Below are positions 51,251 to 62,615 of a stretch of DNA of 64,000 nt, piece after piece (within the stretch, counting starts at the first letter, position 1; the number at the start of each line of letters is the position of its first letter). Source of the DNA: Paramecium sonneborni (taxonomy: Eukaryota; Ciliophora; Oligohymenophorea; Peniculida; Parameciidae); NCBI GenBank assembly GCA_905182985.1, contig CAJJDN010000063.1:405132-469131 (forward strand). The letters run 5' to 3'. Below the pieces are notes generated by a model that saw nothing but the letters and a program-made list of their open reading frames with translations, had not been told where the DNA came from and ran no database searches. The position numbers and the translations under genes are program-made.

Positions 51251-52246
51251 AATTTTATATATTTAATTAATTTAAATATACATGTAAGGATTCTTATTTT
51301 TATGTACATTTTAATATAAAAATATCCTTTTCAGAAGTGAATTTATAAATTAGATTTTATGAGATAGAATTTCAATAACTTATATTATATTATTAAGGAT
51401 TTTAAGTGATTGATTAAATCTATTGAACTATTTAATTAGAATTATTTTATTTTTTTAGTTTTTCTAATTTATTTATAAAAATAATTATATGTTAAATTAA
51501 ATTTCGAGATCAATTTTTTAAAAAAGATATGTTTTCTCTTTTATAATTTAAGTAACCTCTATTGATATTGCTAAATTTTAAGAATCATTCTAAATTAATT
51601 TAAAAAAAATTCTTTTTAACATAAATGGCATTTGAAAGCTTATTAGAAATTAAATTCTTTGAGTGCCTATAATAAAACTAGTTTTAATTTATTTGTATCA
51701 ATATTTTTTATCAAAATTCAAGGTCTATTAAATGAAAAAATATTCAATAATTTAAATTATTATAATTATGCATCCTTCCATCAATAAAACAAAGTAAATC
51801 TTTAAATCATTCTAAAAAAATATTTAGGAATGATATTTTAAATAAAATATAAATAGTACCCAATAATAATAGGCATAATCAAATTAAATAATGGGTAAAT
51901 TGGAAAAACCAAAAGGATAAAATAATAAATTTTAGCAGTTTTTGATGATTTAATTATTATCATAAAAATAAATTCATAAAATAAAAGTTTTTTTATAAAT
52001 CTATTTGAAATGTTTCTTAAAGATGAATATATATAAAATATAAAACAATACAAAAATGAACAGATATGTTTAGAACTTTATTAATCAATAATCATTATTC
52101 ATTTTCCTTTTTTATATCATTCTTCTTAACATCATTTTATTATTATGATGATGTAGAACCGTTTTAAAACATTTACATATTCATTTGTTAGTGCTTTAAT
52201 TATGAAAACATCTAAAAGTTAAATGCATTTTTATTTTAACTCATAT
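51251..52246. other. 1-kb AT-rich spacer
   Basis: No convincing gene. Hydrophobic open frames on the minus strand (for example 51838-52053) have the composition expected of AT-rich noise. Confidence 0.55.
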
Positions 52247-53146
52247 TCATTAAAAACTATAGAGAATTTGCAGATAAATTATTTTACTATTGAGATAAGA
52301 ATTATTATTATTGGCTAGGTTATTCTTATTTAATCTATATAACATTAGCTTTTTTTTATTCTCCTGTAATTTATGGCTAATTATTATCCCTATTTCCTAC
52401 AATAATTAATCTGAAATACTTAATTCTTCTTCTTATTCTTATTATAATCTTTACACAATTTCGGTTAAAATATTAGAGTAATTAGCAAATCTTTGTTAAT
52501 TTTTTGATTGCATATTTGACAGTTCTTGAGTTAATTGTTGACTTTCTTAAAATAGTGTTTCATTTTATTGCATAATTTATTAAAGTGCTATTTACAATTA
52601 TTTTTAACTGTCCGCTATAGCTTAAATTTCATTTTTTAATTCTTTTTGAGCTTTTTTAAATTGTTCAATTTCATCAACAATCTATGGAATTTCCTAAGAT
52701 TCTTAATATATATTTAACATCTTTATCATCATTTTCTTCTTAATTTCTTCTTTTAATGTTAGTCAATAAAGTTCTTCCATCTCTTCTAAACCATTTATGC
52801 TCAAATTTTTAATTTACATCATCAGCTTTACTTTTTTTAAAATTATACATGTTTAGTTGTCTAAATCTTAGAATAAAAATTCACCTTAAAAAGCTTGGAT
52901 AATTTTTATGTTTGAAATATTTAGGTAATATTTTATCAGCAAGCAATTATTAATTCCTTACAATAAAGGCATTACCTTCAGTATTCCATCCAATAATCTC
53001 TTTTAGTTCATCATTCTATTTGAGTTATTAGATTATACTTCCATAATATCGAAGAGTCTTACTAAAAAGGAAGGCACACTTCCTTTTTGTCTTTATTCTG
53101 AACTCTAACTTTATGAATCTTAGAAATTATCGCTACTTTCTTACAT
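52247..53146 (-). CDS. heat-shock factor (HSF) family transcription factor, 275 aa
   Basis: Introns 53016-53038 (23 nt), 52861-52884 (24 nt, GTGA...TAG) and 52694-52718 (25 nt) give 276 codons. The DNA-binding domain covers residues 23-118: [62 protein letters not shown] and KFEHKWFRRDGRTLLTNIKRR. The intron inside FLR|QLNMY sits at the same codon as in the other HSF gene of this window. Residues about 130-215 are a Gln/Leu coiled coil suited to trimerisation (FKKAQKELKNEIQAIADSQ...). Binds nGAAn elements in the nucleus. All landmarks are intact. Confidence 0.92.
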
Positions 53147-53679
53147 TTTATATTAAAAATATTATTGTTTTGATTTTAAGTAAAATTAATATATGTATTC
53201 ATAACAGATATCTTAATAATAACCATGAATATAAATTAACCTTTTGCATCTTATCTAAAACAGAAATAAATTAGGATTAAATAAATATTTTTTGATTCTT
53301 TTTTAAAGATAAATTGTTTTAAATTTATAGACAATTATCATAATTCCTAATGTTAAATTTTTAAAATGGAAATAAACAATCTATTTGGAAACGTTTTTAA
53401 ATTAATAATTTCAAGGAATTAAGAATATTTTTATATTTCTTTTACAAATTATTTTCTTAGATAAAATTTTAAATTATTCTTGGTGATTAATAGTTTTTAT
53501 AATCTTTATATATCTTCATTTAATTATTTAAGAAAATATTTGATTTGAGTTTTTTCTGTTAATCAATTAATACTTTGAATTCATTTTAAAAATCATTTAG
53601 AATTCTTTTTGGCATTAAAAAAATTATTCAAGGATTTGCTCGAAACTGACTACAAGAAATTATTATAATAATTATTTTA
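53147..53679. other. intergenic spacer between divergent genes
   Basis: AT-rich, no supported gene; contains the 5' flanks of the HSF gene (minus) and the next gene (plus). Confidence 0.6.
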
Positions 53680-55045
53680 ATGAATTTGAGGAAAGTTTCT
53701 TAATAATCATATTTTTTAAATAAAGATTCTAAGCCTTAAAATTAGAAAAACAAGGTTGCTAATTAGAAAAAAGTAAAGTCAATATATGAATATGAAAAAT
53801 AAAATTTGAAAGAGTAATTTGAATAAAATCAAAGTAATCATCAAACTTAAATAAATCAAGAGACGAATGAGATAACTGTTTCTGATTTTGAAACATCTTC
53901 ACATTTGGAGAAAAAATGTAAAATTTACATAATTAAAGTAATTAGCAATCCAAGGGTTAAAAGAAAACATTTTTCACCAATATTTAGAACAAATAATATA
54001 ACAATAGATCATAATACTTCTAAATACTAATTATCTTTATCAAGAGATAAGTTATTGAGTAATGATGTTATAAGTTTGTGGGATTCAAATTAAAGAGAAA
54101 ATAAATAATCTTACAATAGTTTTTAGTTTGAGGATAAATAAACATTAATTAGCAAAGGTTCAAAGAAAAAGTTAGAGAATGGGATTTAATTTTAGAAATA
54201 ATTAGATGAATTTCTTAAGATAAAACACTAAAACACATAAACAACTTTCGATTGTACCAAACTGAAAAAATTGGAAAAAAGAAAACTTTAAATTAAAATT
54301 AACATTGAATATTAGATTGATTAAAGCATTGATAAATAAAACAATGAAAAAGAATGCTAATTTAATAATATGGATGGTCAAAAATAAGAGATATATACTT
54401 AATTAAATAATTTGTAAGAATAAAAAGAAAAATAAAATTCAAAAAGATCAAGTTCTGTTAAAAGCAATCCTTTAATTCCTATCCATATAAGATATTAATA
54501 TGAGAAAGAATATAAAGAGGCAATATAAAAATCTAATGAAAAATTGAATGAATAATAATATAATTAAAGTATAAGTCTTTATTAATATTTAAGAAAAAAA
54601 GGTAAGTAAGGATTAAATAGAAGAGTTTTTTAAAGAGCAATAAAAGTTTATTAAGAAGAGAGCTCAATTTTTTGAAAAGGAATTTGAAAAAAAACTTTGG
54701 GAAGTTTCTTAAAATGAAAATGAGTTTCTTTATAAACCAGTACTTAATGAATAATCAACTCGAGTATTTCTATAAAATTTTATGTTAGATTTTAGATAAG
54801 AAATTAAAAGGAAAGAATTTTGATTAAAGAATAGAGCAATTTTAATAAAATAGATAAAATAAAATATAAGAATAAATTTAGAGTATGATACCGTCATTCA
54901 CTCCTACAATAAGTAAAAAGTCTAGAAAAGTAATAATTGAATATTATATAAGTTAATGGAAAATCCAAAATAAAGATTAACATTATCAAACAAAAAGGGA
55001 TTTTAATAATAAAATTTGAGAGTAAAGACTTAAGAAGAATAATGA
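53680..55045 (+). CDS. Lys/Glu/Gln-rich protein, unknown family
   Basis: Starts MNLRKVSQQSYFLNKDSKPQ. The first 300 residues are charged and low complexity; the last 150 are helical (KFIKKRAQFFEKEFEKKLWE). Three introns are supported by continuity: a 19-nt one near 54603 (GTAAG...TAG, unusually short), a 25-nt one (GTAT...TAG) after NEQSTR, and a 23-nt one (GTAA...AAG) after KKSRK. A short motif, MENPKQRLTLSNKKGF, precedes the end. It stops 51 bp from the convergent kinase gene. Confidence 0.55.
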
Positions 55046-55096
55046 TTTAATTGAAATAATATGAATTTATATTTTTTTGATTCATTTATTATTAAT

Positions 55097-55961
55097 TCAA
55101 AAACTTTTTGCTGATGGTATAAAAAGATCTTTATGAAACACAGGATCATTAATAATTTGATCTATATTCCATCTGTTTTATGTATTTTTTTCTAAACACC
55201 CATTTATAACTCTCATTATATTTTCATTAATTTTTTTATCTTAATTAGTTTTTAGTTTTTAACACTAAATTTAGCGATATAAATCTTTATCATTTTATCC
55301 TTTAAAAGGATATTCTCCTGTTAACATTTTGGATAAAAGAATTCCTAATGACCATATATCTGAACTAGATGGATGATGGGGAATCTTAAAAAAATAATTA
55401 TAAAACATACTTTTGCTATAATTTCTGGAGACATATAATGTGGTGTTCCACAAAATACATTTGTTTTTTGATTTTAAGGCATACAAATTGCAAAACCAAA
55501 ATCAATTAACTTTACAACATTTGTTTTCATCATCAATACATTATCTAACTTGATATCACGATGACAAATGTTTAGATCATGCAGATATTTTATTGCTATA
55601 GCAATTTAATAAAATAAATTTAAGCATTCTTTTTCTGGTAAAATTCTATTTGGCTTAGACTTTATGTACGAAGCCAAAGATTATGAAGAAATATATTCCA
55701 TGACTAAATTTATCTTATAATAAAATAATGTACTGATTTTTTATCTTCTATTGCCCAAAACAATTTTATTATGTTTTAATGTTCAATTCTTTTCAATATG
55801 GATATTTCTCTTTTTACATTATTCATTTTCTAAGAATCATTCAATTTTAATTTTTCATAAATTTTAATAGCATACTTTTCCTTAGTATTTTTATCAATGC
55901 CCAATCTAACCATTGCAAATGATCCAGATCCTAGTATAGTTTCTAATTTAAAATTTCCCAT
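55097..55961 (-). CDS. Ser/Thr protein kinase, CAMK-like, 272 aa
   Basis: Introns of 20 and 26 nt, both ending AAG, leave 273 codons. All kinase landmarks are present: Gly-rich loop [12 protein letters not shown], Lys in YAIKIYEK, the alphaC Glu in [36 protein letters not shown], and [28 protein letters not shown] and the SPE/DIWS pattern fit a CAMK/AMPK-MARK-type kinase. It is essentially only a catalytic domain, with a short tail ([16 protein letters not shown]) and no regulatory domain. Substrate unknown. The start lies 2 bp after the stop of the gene upstream on the same strand. Confidence 0.92.
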
Positions 55962-55963
55962 GA

Positions 55964-56478
55964 TCATCTCTTGATTACATAATTAATTTAAATCTAAGGT
56001 ACTTTTAGGTTTTTATGTTTAAGAACATTTCTCAATTATTTGTTATTATTATTCTATTTTTTCTTTTTCTTTATTTTCTTCAATTCGCTTTATTCTTGGA
56101 ATTATACCTGATAATGCTGAAAAAGGTCTCGGTTATTAAATTTTTTTATTTATTGATGAGCTCAACTATCTTTCTTATTATTATATTCCAGTATTTTAAG
56201 TTGTATTTAATGAAAAATGTTACCCTTTTTAAGTTTTCCATTAAGAACATTCTATCTATTATATGAAAAAATACTATTAATTTAGTTTTCAATATTTTTA
56301 AGAATCACATCAGCTTGTAGTTTAATACTATTTAAATCATAGATATTTATAGTATCGGTTTTATTTTCTAATTTTATCGCTATTATTTGTTACATTTGTT
56401 CTTTTCGATATTAATTAAAAAGGATTGAGTTATAGAGTCATTTGATTCTGATTTGTTAAGTTTCATTTACTTTAACAT
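55964..56478 (-). CDS. unknown basic protein, frame needs repair
   Basis: Starts MLKQMKLNKSESNDSITQSF, then, after a one-base shift at a run of five T on the coding strand, continues KLENKTDTINIYDLNSIKLQ... and ends LRNVLKHKNLKVPQIQINYV. An internal TGA falls in a 39-nt GT...AG stretch that is a multiple of three. No recognised domain. The gap to the kinase ATG is 2 bp, so one of these two boundaries may be wrong. Confidence 0.4.
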
Positions 56479-56595
56479 TTTTGATTATTTTGAAAATTAA
56501 TAATGATAACGATAATTCAATAAATAAAAAAATAAAAATTTTAACCAATTAGTATAAAAAATAAATAAATAAATACCATTTAATTCATGATTTAT

Positions 56596-57258
56596 TCATT
56601 CCTACAAACTATCTGATCTAGATGAAAATATTCTATCAACTAATTTAATTTATGCTTTTTAATTAACAAAAGATTTTGATGAATGTTTTCTAGGAACTGA
56701 AGTTGTTGTTTGTTAAGTAAATATTCCATAAGGATCTTTAACTTTTATTGTTCTCTTTTTTTCTTGGCTATTAGATATTTTCTATATTTAAGAATTGTTT
56801 TCTAATTGATTAGCATTTTAACTATTATATTAAAGAAGACTTTATTTTTTAATAGGTTTACATGATTCATATTGCAAAGGAATAAATTAATTACTCGATT
56901 ATTTTATATTCTAATCAAGAAAATTAAAAATTGTATTACTAATTTCTGTTACATCTTGAGTACTTTATTAAGTACTTTACTTTGTACTTTATTTAGTGCT
57001 TTGTTAATTACATAAATTTTCTTTATTAGAATCTTTGATTGAATGTAATGTTGTTTTTCTTGATACAGGATTCTTTTAAAGAAGCTTTGTTTTTTATAAT
57101 ATTGTTTTAATTGCTGCAAGATTTTGTTGAGGTAAAGAATTTTCTCTTCTTCTTTTCAGCATTTATTACTTACTTTTAACTACTTCAGGATTGAAGAATT
57201 GAGCAGTCTTTTAAAAAGGATCCTATTTGCCAAAACTCTATTCAAAAAAAAAATTCAT
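56596..57258 (-). CDS. Ser/Gln/Lys-rich protein, 220 aa
   Basis: An intronless frame of 221 codons, MNFFFEQSFGKQDPFQKTAQ..., polar and probably disordered. It contains a short tetrapeptide repeat (KQSTKQSTQQST) encoded by tandem aaagtac-type units at about 56950-57000. Basic, proline-containing segments (KKRTIKVKDPYGIF, SVPRKHSSKSFVNQK) could be short docking motifs. Its ATG overlaps the TGA of the gene upstream on the same strand (ATGA). Confidence 0.6.
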
Positions 57259-58830
57259 TTCAAATTTAATATTAGTTTATTATTAACAAATAATTATATT
57301 TGAAGAAAATTAATATTTTTAAGATTAACACTAAAATCAAATAAAATGAAATTGGATTATTCTTATAGTAGATCATTAAATAACATCTTATTTATTGATA
57401 TTTTATAAAAGATTATCTAATATTCTTAAAATCCTCTATTTTTAACATAGTTTTGAAAAGAAAGATTTAATTTTAAGTTTTTCTTCTTATTTTTACTAAT
57501 GCTTGTGTCATTTTATTCTAAATTATTTTCAGTGATATTTTTCCAATCAAATAGTTCTTTAATTTATTCATTATAATAAATTTGGTGGCTGATTTCGCTG
57601 GCAATTCTAAGATTTCTTCCAAATTTAAAATACTCTCTTGTAAAATATTATATATTCATTTATGGTTTTAGATCATTAATCTCTTGATTCAGGTATTTAA
57701 GTTTTAAATTTATATTAAACTATACATATTGTTCAATTCATTCTTGATCATTATTTGTGAAAATCTAAATTATAATTGATAAATTACTTAAAATGATATC
57801 CTCTTAACATTTACTGATTTTATATAAATTAATAAAACATATTAATTTCCTTAAGAATTATCTTTTGCTGTCCTATTTAGAGAATTATTTTTTAACTAAA
57901 CATGAATATTAATCCGAAATAAAGGTCTTTGATTATTTATTAAATTATTTTTATAGCGGACCTTCAAAAATGATTTCCATTTTTTCTCTAATTATTATGA
58001 ATTTTTTAATCCCTATTTTAGTTTCTTTATGACACATTGAATATCAAGAATCCATTTTTAAATATCAATTAGTTATGTAGAAAAGAATTAATACTTAAAT
58101 TCATTATATTCAAATTTTAATTCATAAAAGAGCTATTAATCGTACATTTTATTTATTCATTCTATATTTTATAATTCTGTTATAGAGATTTTTTTAATAA
58201 AATTACTTTTACCATTTCTTTCATCATATGTAAAATAGTAGATAATATTTAATTAAAAGGTATCAAGAATATCTGCTCAAATAAAACCTTAATATCAGTT
58301 TCCTATTCTGTTATATAGATAGATGATATCATAATAAATCATCTTTTCTTTGCTAGATTTTGTACTTTTGCCTTTTTTCATTAGAAATCCACAAATAAAA
58401 ATTGATCTAAAGTTCTTACTTCAAATTTAATAAGATTTGATTACACCATCATTCTTGAAATCATTTTTGTAAAACTATTATATATAATTGATTTTTCTCG
58501 ACTTTAAGTTTAATAATTAAGTGATTGTTTCTTTATCAAATTCATCCTTTTCGATCGGATTATTATCTCCTTCAAATTATTTATGATATTCTACAAATAT
58601 AAAATACTTTCAATCAAAAAATTAACGTTATGATGCTGTATAAGTTTTTAATTAGAATTAACGATGTCTAAAAGCTAAAATAAATACTGTATCGAATCCT
58701 TTTACACTGGCAATTTAGGAAATTGAAGTCATATTAATTTAATCTTAATTTCTAGGATATCAATACCTTAAAGCTTATCTCTAAGAAGAAAGGGGTTTCC
58801 TATTTCAATATTTTATCCTTCATCTCTCAT
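57255..58830 (-). CDS. unknown multi-exon protein
   Basis: Coding segments follow one another: MRDEGQNIEIGNPFLLRDKL, QYLFQLLDIVNSNQKLIQHH, SIFICGFLMKKGKSTKSSKE, ETDIKVLFEQIFLIPFNQIL, FTREYFKFGRNLRIASEISH. The intron borders are not all resolved and several TGAs fall between segments. The last 60 residues before the stop have AT-noise composition (INFLQIQLFVNNKLIL), so the true end may be earlier. No domain recognised. Confidence 0.4.
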
Positions 58831-58910
58831 TGAAAAGTAATGTTTTTATAGCATTTTATAAGACAAGGACTAAATTTCTATATTAATCCATTTAATTGGT
58901 ATGCTTTGAA

Positions 58911-58958
58911 TAATTTATCATTCAATATTATAATTTATCATTCAATATTATAATTTAT
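58911..58958. repeat. 20-bp tandem repeat, 2.4 copies
   Basis: Unit taatttatcattcaatatta occurs twice plus a partial third copy and ends 4 bp before the ATG at 58963, in the 132-bp region between two divergent genes. It may be simple sequence or a promoter element. Confidence 0.85.
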
Positions 58959-58962
58959 ATAG

Positions 58963-60228
58963 ATGGAAACAGTTTCTTAACACATCAAACAACTCAATCA
59001 AAAGAATCAAGAACTTTCTGTCTTAGAAAACAGAATTGTTTAACTTAAATAACAATTAAATTTACAATAAGCAAACAATAATATTTTAAAGTCTAAAGTT
59101 GATAAGATAGTTCATTCCAAAAAATAAAAGTTTTATGATTAAATGAAGGTAATCTCATTACAAAACAATTTAGCTTAAATAGATACTATCAGATAATACT
59201 GTAAACAATGATGGTGTTCAGTATTTGATTTAGAGAAATAGATTGCTATAAAATGAAGAACTAAGATAAACTAAACAAGATATGTTAGAAGAGAAGTATC
59301 TTCAAACTTAATAGATGAAATAAAAATTAGATTTGTAGATGCTTTTAAATTAAAAGAAGAGAGATCAATAACTATTAGAGAAATAGCAATCATATGCTAA
59401 AGTGATCAGAATTATATTATTTAATAGATATCTGAATGGGAATTCAACTTAAAATTAGATCTTAGATAAAGATAGATTGATAAAATAGATAAAATTAGAT
59501 CAGAAGAGAAGGAATTTAAAGAAAAATTAGCAAATAGAATGTAAGAATAATAGTAACTTTGTGATTAATTGTAAAATGAAGAATAAATATTATTGAGGTA
59601 TTTTAATATTTGTTAATTATAAAGCAAATTAAGAAATTCTTAACAATTTGGAAGTTCTCTAAAGAATGATTTAACAACTGCTTTAAATTTAAGTATCAAA
59701 GAATATAGCAATAATCTTAATACATCAATTCCTGCTCATATAAAATCATATAGTTCTTAAAAATTACCAAAAGAATAATAAAATAGTCCTTATGCTTAAT
59801 TACCTACAATGCTTTAAATGAAGATGAGTACATAAATTAATAAGAGTAAAAATAATAATGTTTCATTTCGAGAATCTCAAATGAAAGAATATTAATTTTC
59901 TCTGCCTTCTCTTTGTAAACCTACATTTGTAGAATAACAATAACATGTAGATAGATTATATTAATCAAAAACAGTAAAGAATAGTAAATCAGATTTGTAA
60001 TAAATACTTAATTATTGTGATTCCTAAGGAAAAATAGATTAGAAATCAAAATTTAGAATAAATTCAAATGAAGTAATATAAAATTAAGAGAGTAATTCAT
60101 CAATAAAAGAAAATAAATAGAATTAAAAAGATTAACAATAAATAAAATAATTATCATCAAATGAAATCAAAAATAATAATGAAGAAGAATCAGATAATCA
60201 TCAGAATTAATAAGAAGAATAATAATGA
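58963..60228 (+). CDS. coiled-coil protein, 395 aa
   Basis: Three introns of 25, 26 and 27 nt (GTAATC...TAG, GTGATC...TAG, GTATTT...AAG) give 396 codons exactly. The N-terminal half is continuous coiled coil (METVSQHIKQLNQKNQELSV ... EFKEKLANRMQEQQQLCDQL). The C-terminal half is Ser/Asn/Gln-rich (SLKNDLTTALNLSIKEYSNN, SFRESQMKEYQFSLPSLCKP) and ends in an acidic Gln/Glu tail. No enzymatic motif. Confidence 0.75.
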
Positions 60229-60302
60229 TGATATGTATTTATTAAAATTTTAATAAAATTTAATATCAGATTTTAAATCATTAAAAGATCCTATTTTATA
60301 AA

Positions 60303-60341
60303 ATCAGAGTTCAACTAAAATATTTAAGAAGGACTCATCAT
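60303..60341 (-). promoter_or_regulatory. candidate SECIS element of the selenoprotein W gene
   Basis: On the minus strand, 45-83 nt past the stop codon, ATGA is followed by GAGT, a 22-nt part containing UAAAU, then ACTC directly before TGAT. GAGT and ACTC pair, with more scattered pairs above, so the AUGA / UGA non-Watson-Crick core, a helix and an apical AA-containing loop are in the order expected of a eukaryotic SECIS. The helix is imperfect, so this is a candidate only. Confidence 0.5.
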
Positions 60342-60385
60342 ATTAGGTCTTTGAATGTTTAAAATTGATAAAGTTAGATATTCTT

Positions 60386-60727
60386 TCAATTTTCAATAAA
60401 ATTGACAAGCTTTTTCATAGCTTTTTCAGCTGAGAATGCTCCAAAAGGTCCATCACCACCTAATTTAGAATGAATTTTTTCTGATTTTCCATCCTTCCTT
60501 GTGATTGTTATTTCCATTTCACCTGTTATTTTATCTTAAGACTTGCTTGTAATTTCAGCTTAAGGATATAAAGATTTGATATATTGTTAAGCTAAATTGG
60601 ATTGAGACCAATACCCTCATCCTCCACAATATGTAATGTGTACTAGATAATATTAAAATAAATTACCTTTAAATTATTTATCTTTAGAAGTTTTAAGTGT
60701 TGAAATATTCTCTGGCAATTTGTTCAT
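60386..60727 (-). CDS. selenoprotein W (SelW/Rdx family), 105 aa, TGA = Sec
   Basis: A 24-nt intron (60643-60666, GTAA...TAG) leaves 106 codons. Residues 21-36 read VHITYCGG-U-GYWSQSN: the SelW redox motif CxxU with Cys26 and Sec29, the latter encoded by TGA at 60617-60619. The reading frame goes on past that TGA for 76 well-conserved-looking residues (LAQQYIKSLYPQAEITSK, GEMEITITRKDGKSEKIHSK, GDGPFGAFSAEKAMKKLVNF), including the K-x-HSK-x-GDG-type segment typical of the thioredoxin-like SelW fold. A candidate SECIS lies just downstream. A small cytosolic redox protein; uses the otherwise stop-only UGA. Confidence 0.9.
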
Positions 60728-60897
60728 TAAATAATTAAATAATATCTTTTTATAATATAAATTCACTTAAAAGTGTTAAAAGGTTTATCAAAAATAATTA
60801 AAAAAAGTTTAAGAAATTTTAATTGATTTGGACAGATTTTAATGATAATGATTTTGCAACATAGAAATTTATGATTTATATTGTAATTTGTAATGTA

Positions 60898-61370
60898 TCA
60901 AGCTACAAGTATGCAAACCCCTCCAACTGCTTTAATTCTTCTCTCTGCAGTTTTGCTAAAGAATTTGGCTTTAACAACAACTGGTTAATTTGGAAGTCTA
61001 CCTTTTCCAAGAACTTTAAAATATCCAGCTTTGGTGACATCAATAACAGCAGCTTTATCCTTAGATTTAGAATATTTTTCTCTTGTTTCATTAGTGACAA
61101 GTGACCATAATTTATCAATATTCAAAACAGGTCTATGAAGTGTATTTTTTTTCAAATGGAAGTGTCTCATACCGTTCTATAGGAGGAATAGGAGTAGATC
61201 TGTACTTTTTGAAAATATCCTGGATGGTATTTATTGAAATTGATTCGATGATGTGTTAAACCTCCTGAAACACCTCTACCACTTGGATGTTTTCTGTGTT
61301 TACCAACTCTACCATAACCATGGCATACATGTCCTCTCATTTTTCTACATTTTCTTAATCTGCTAACCAT
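60898..61370 (-). CDS. RPL27A: 60S ribosomal protein L27a (uL15), 147 aa
   Basis: An intron of 29 nt (61177-61205) gives 148 codons, the normal length for eukaryotic L27a. The N-terminus [20 protein letters not shown] and [20 protein letters not shown] are the highly conserved basic, Gly-rich rRNA-binding part; [39 protein letters not shown] and a C-terminal GVCILVA complete the family pattern. A component of the large cytoplasmic ribosomal subunit. Divergent from the RING gene with 168 bp between starts. Confidence 0.97.
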
Positions 61371-61538
61371 TATATTATATTTAAAAAAAAAAGATTTTAA
61401 TATATGATTAATGCTCTTATTGAACATATAATAGGAAATTTAGATGTAGTAATTGATTATCAATAAATGAAATATAACACATAGAGTAGATATAATATAA
61501 AATGATTAAATAAATAATAAATAATGTAAAATGATGCA

Positions 61539-62515
61539 ATGGATTATTTGACAATCTTTACATCATTAACAATATTCAAAGCCTTTTGTTCTGGTGTTCA
61601 TCGATATAAAGTTAATCAGATGCCAACTTCACATTATGAAACCGTAAATTTGTGATCACAATTTTATTATAGGAATCTACTTTGGCAACTCTAATGAAAA
61701 TTCAGATGCAATTCAATTTTTTACTACTTCATTGTACATTGTTTTTCAAACACTTAGAAAATGTATAAGATACAGGAAAATTCAATATATTCTTATTGAT
61801 TTCAACTTGTTTATTTGCTTTAACATTATTATTGACAGATTATAGATGGCTATTGAAAATTTACAGATATGAAAATCATATACTTAGAGAAGATTATCCT
61901 ATAATAGAGTTTTTAGGAATCTAAATATTTATGATGTTTGGATGTGCTTTACTAATTACAATTTAATGGTTCACAATTCCAATTTTATCAGATCTTATGT
62001 ATCAACTATTATTTATATACAAAATGCCACAAATTATTAAATGTCATCAACATAATTAAATTCCTAATGTTACATATTTCTGTTTTCTTGAAGATTATTG
62101 CATTTTAATTTTTTTCTCATATTATCGAGGTTGTCCAATCAATATTTTCAAACTATAAGATAACTTGGGAATCTGTATTAGTGTTGCTATTTTAATATGC
62201 ATTCAGCAATGCATTCTACTCTATCAATATCATGTGAAACCAAAATTATACTAAATGAAGACATAAGTAGAAGAATTTGCAAACTAAATAAGGGAATAAA
62301 ATATTTATTAAATTTTCGATGATTTAGGGATTAATAATAACCTTGAATGTGCTATTTGTCTTCAAGGTATAGAAATTACTAATTCTTTATAAATTTAACT
62401 TCATCCTTAAGATCCAATTGTTTTAACAAGATGTTCTCATAAGTTTCATGAAAGCTGTCTTATTGTTTGGCTCAAAGTTAAAAAATAATGTCCTGTTTGC
62501 AGATAATAATTCTGA
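61539..62515 (+). CDS. multi-pass membrane RING-H2 E3 ubiquitin ligase, 315 aa
   Basis: An intron of 29 nt (61644-61672) joins a short first exon (MDYLTIFTSLTIFKAFCSGV) to the rest, 316 codons in all. About four to five hydrophobic helices (FNIFLLISTCLFALTLLLT, IFMMFGCALLITIQWF, CILIFFSYYRGC, ISVAILICIQQCILLYQY) precede a C-terminal RING-H2 at residues about 250-313: CAIC ... CSHKFHESC ... CPVC, the C3H2C3 pattern that binds a ubiquitin-charged E2. The protein ends right after the last zinc pair, with the RING expected on the cytosolic side. Substrates unknown. Confidence 0.9.
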
Positions 62516-62615
62516 TTTATTCAACTTTATTTTAAGTTTAACATTATATTTTATTCTTAATTATGTGAAACTATTTGCATTTACTCATATATTTATATTT
62601 AACATTTCATAATAT

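Noticed and set aside
51838..52053. Minus-strand hydrophobic open frame resembling a membrane protein
   Set aside because: Composition is that of AT-rich noise, no continuation or intron joins it to other coding sequence and no domain is seen.
56015..56266. Hydrophobic plus-strand open frame in the standard code (starting MFKNISQLFVIIIL)
   Set aside because: It is antisense to a minus-strand frame with better coding composition, and phenylalanine/isoleucine-rich frames are expected by chance in such AT-rich DNA.
60617..60619. TGA in the small gene at 60.4-60.7 kb as an ordinary stop
   Set aside because: It falls exactly at the Sec position of the SelW CxxU motif and conserved sequence continues in frame on the other side.
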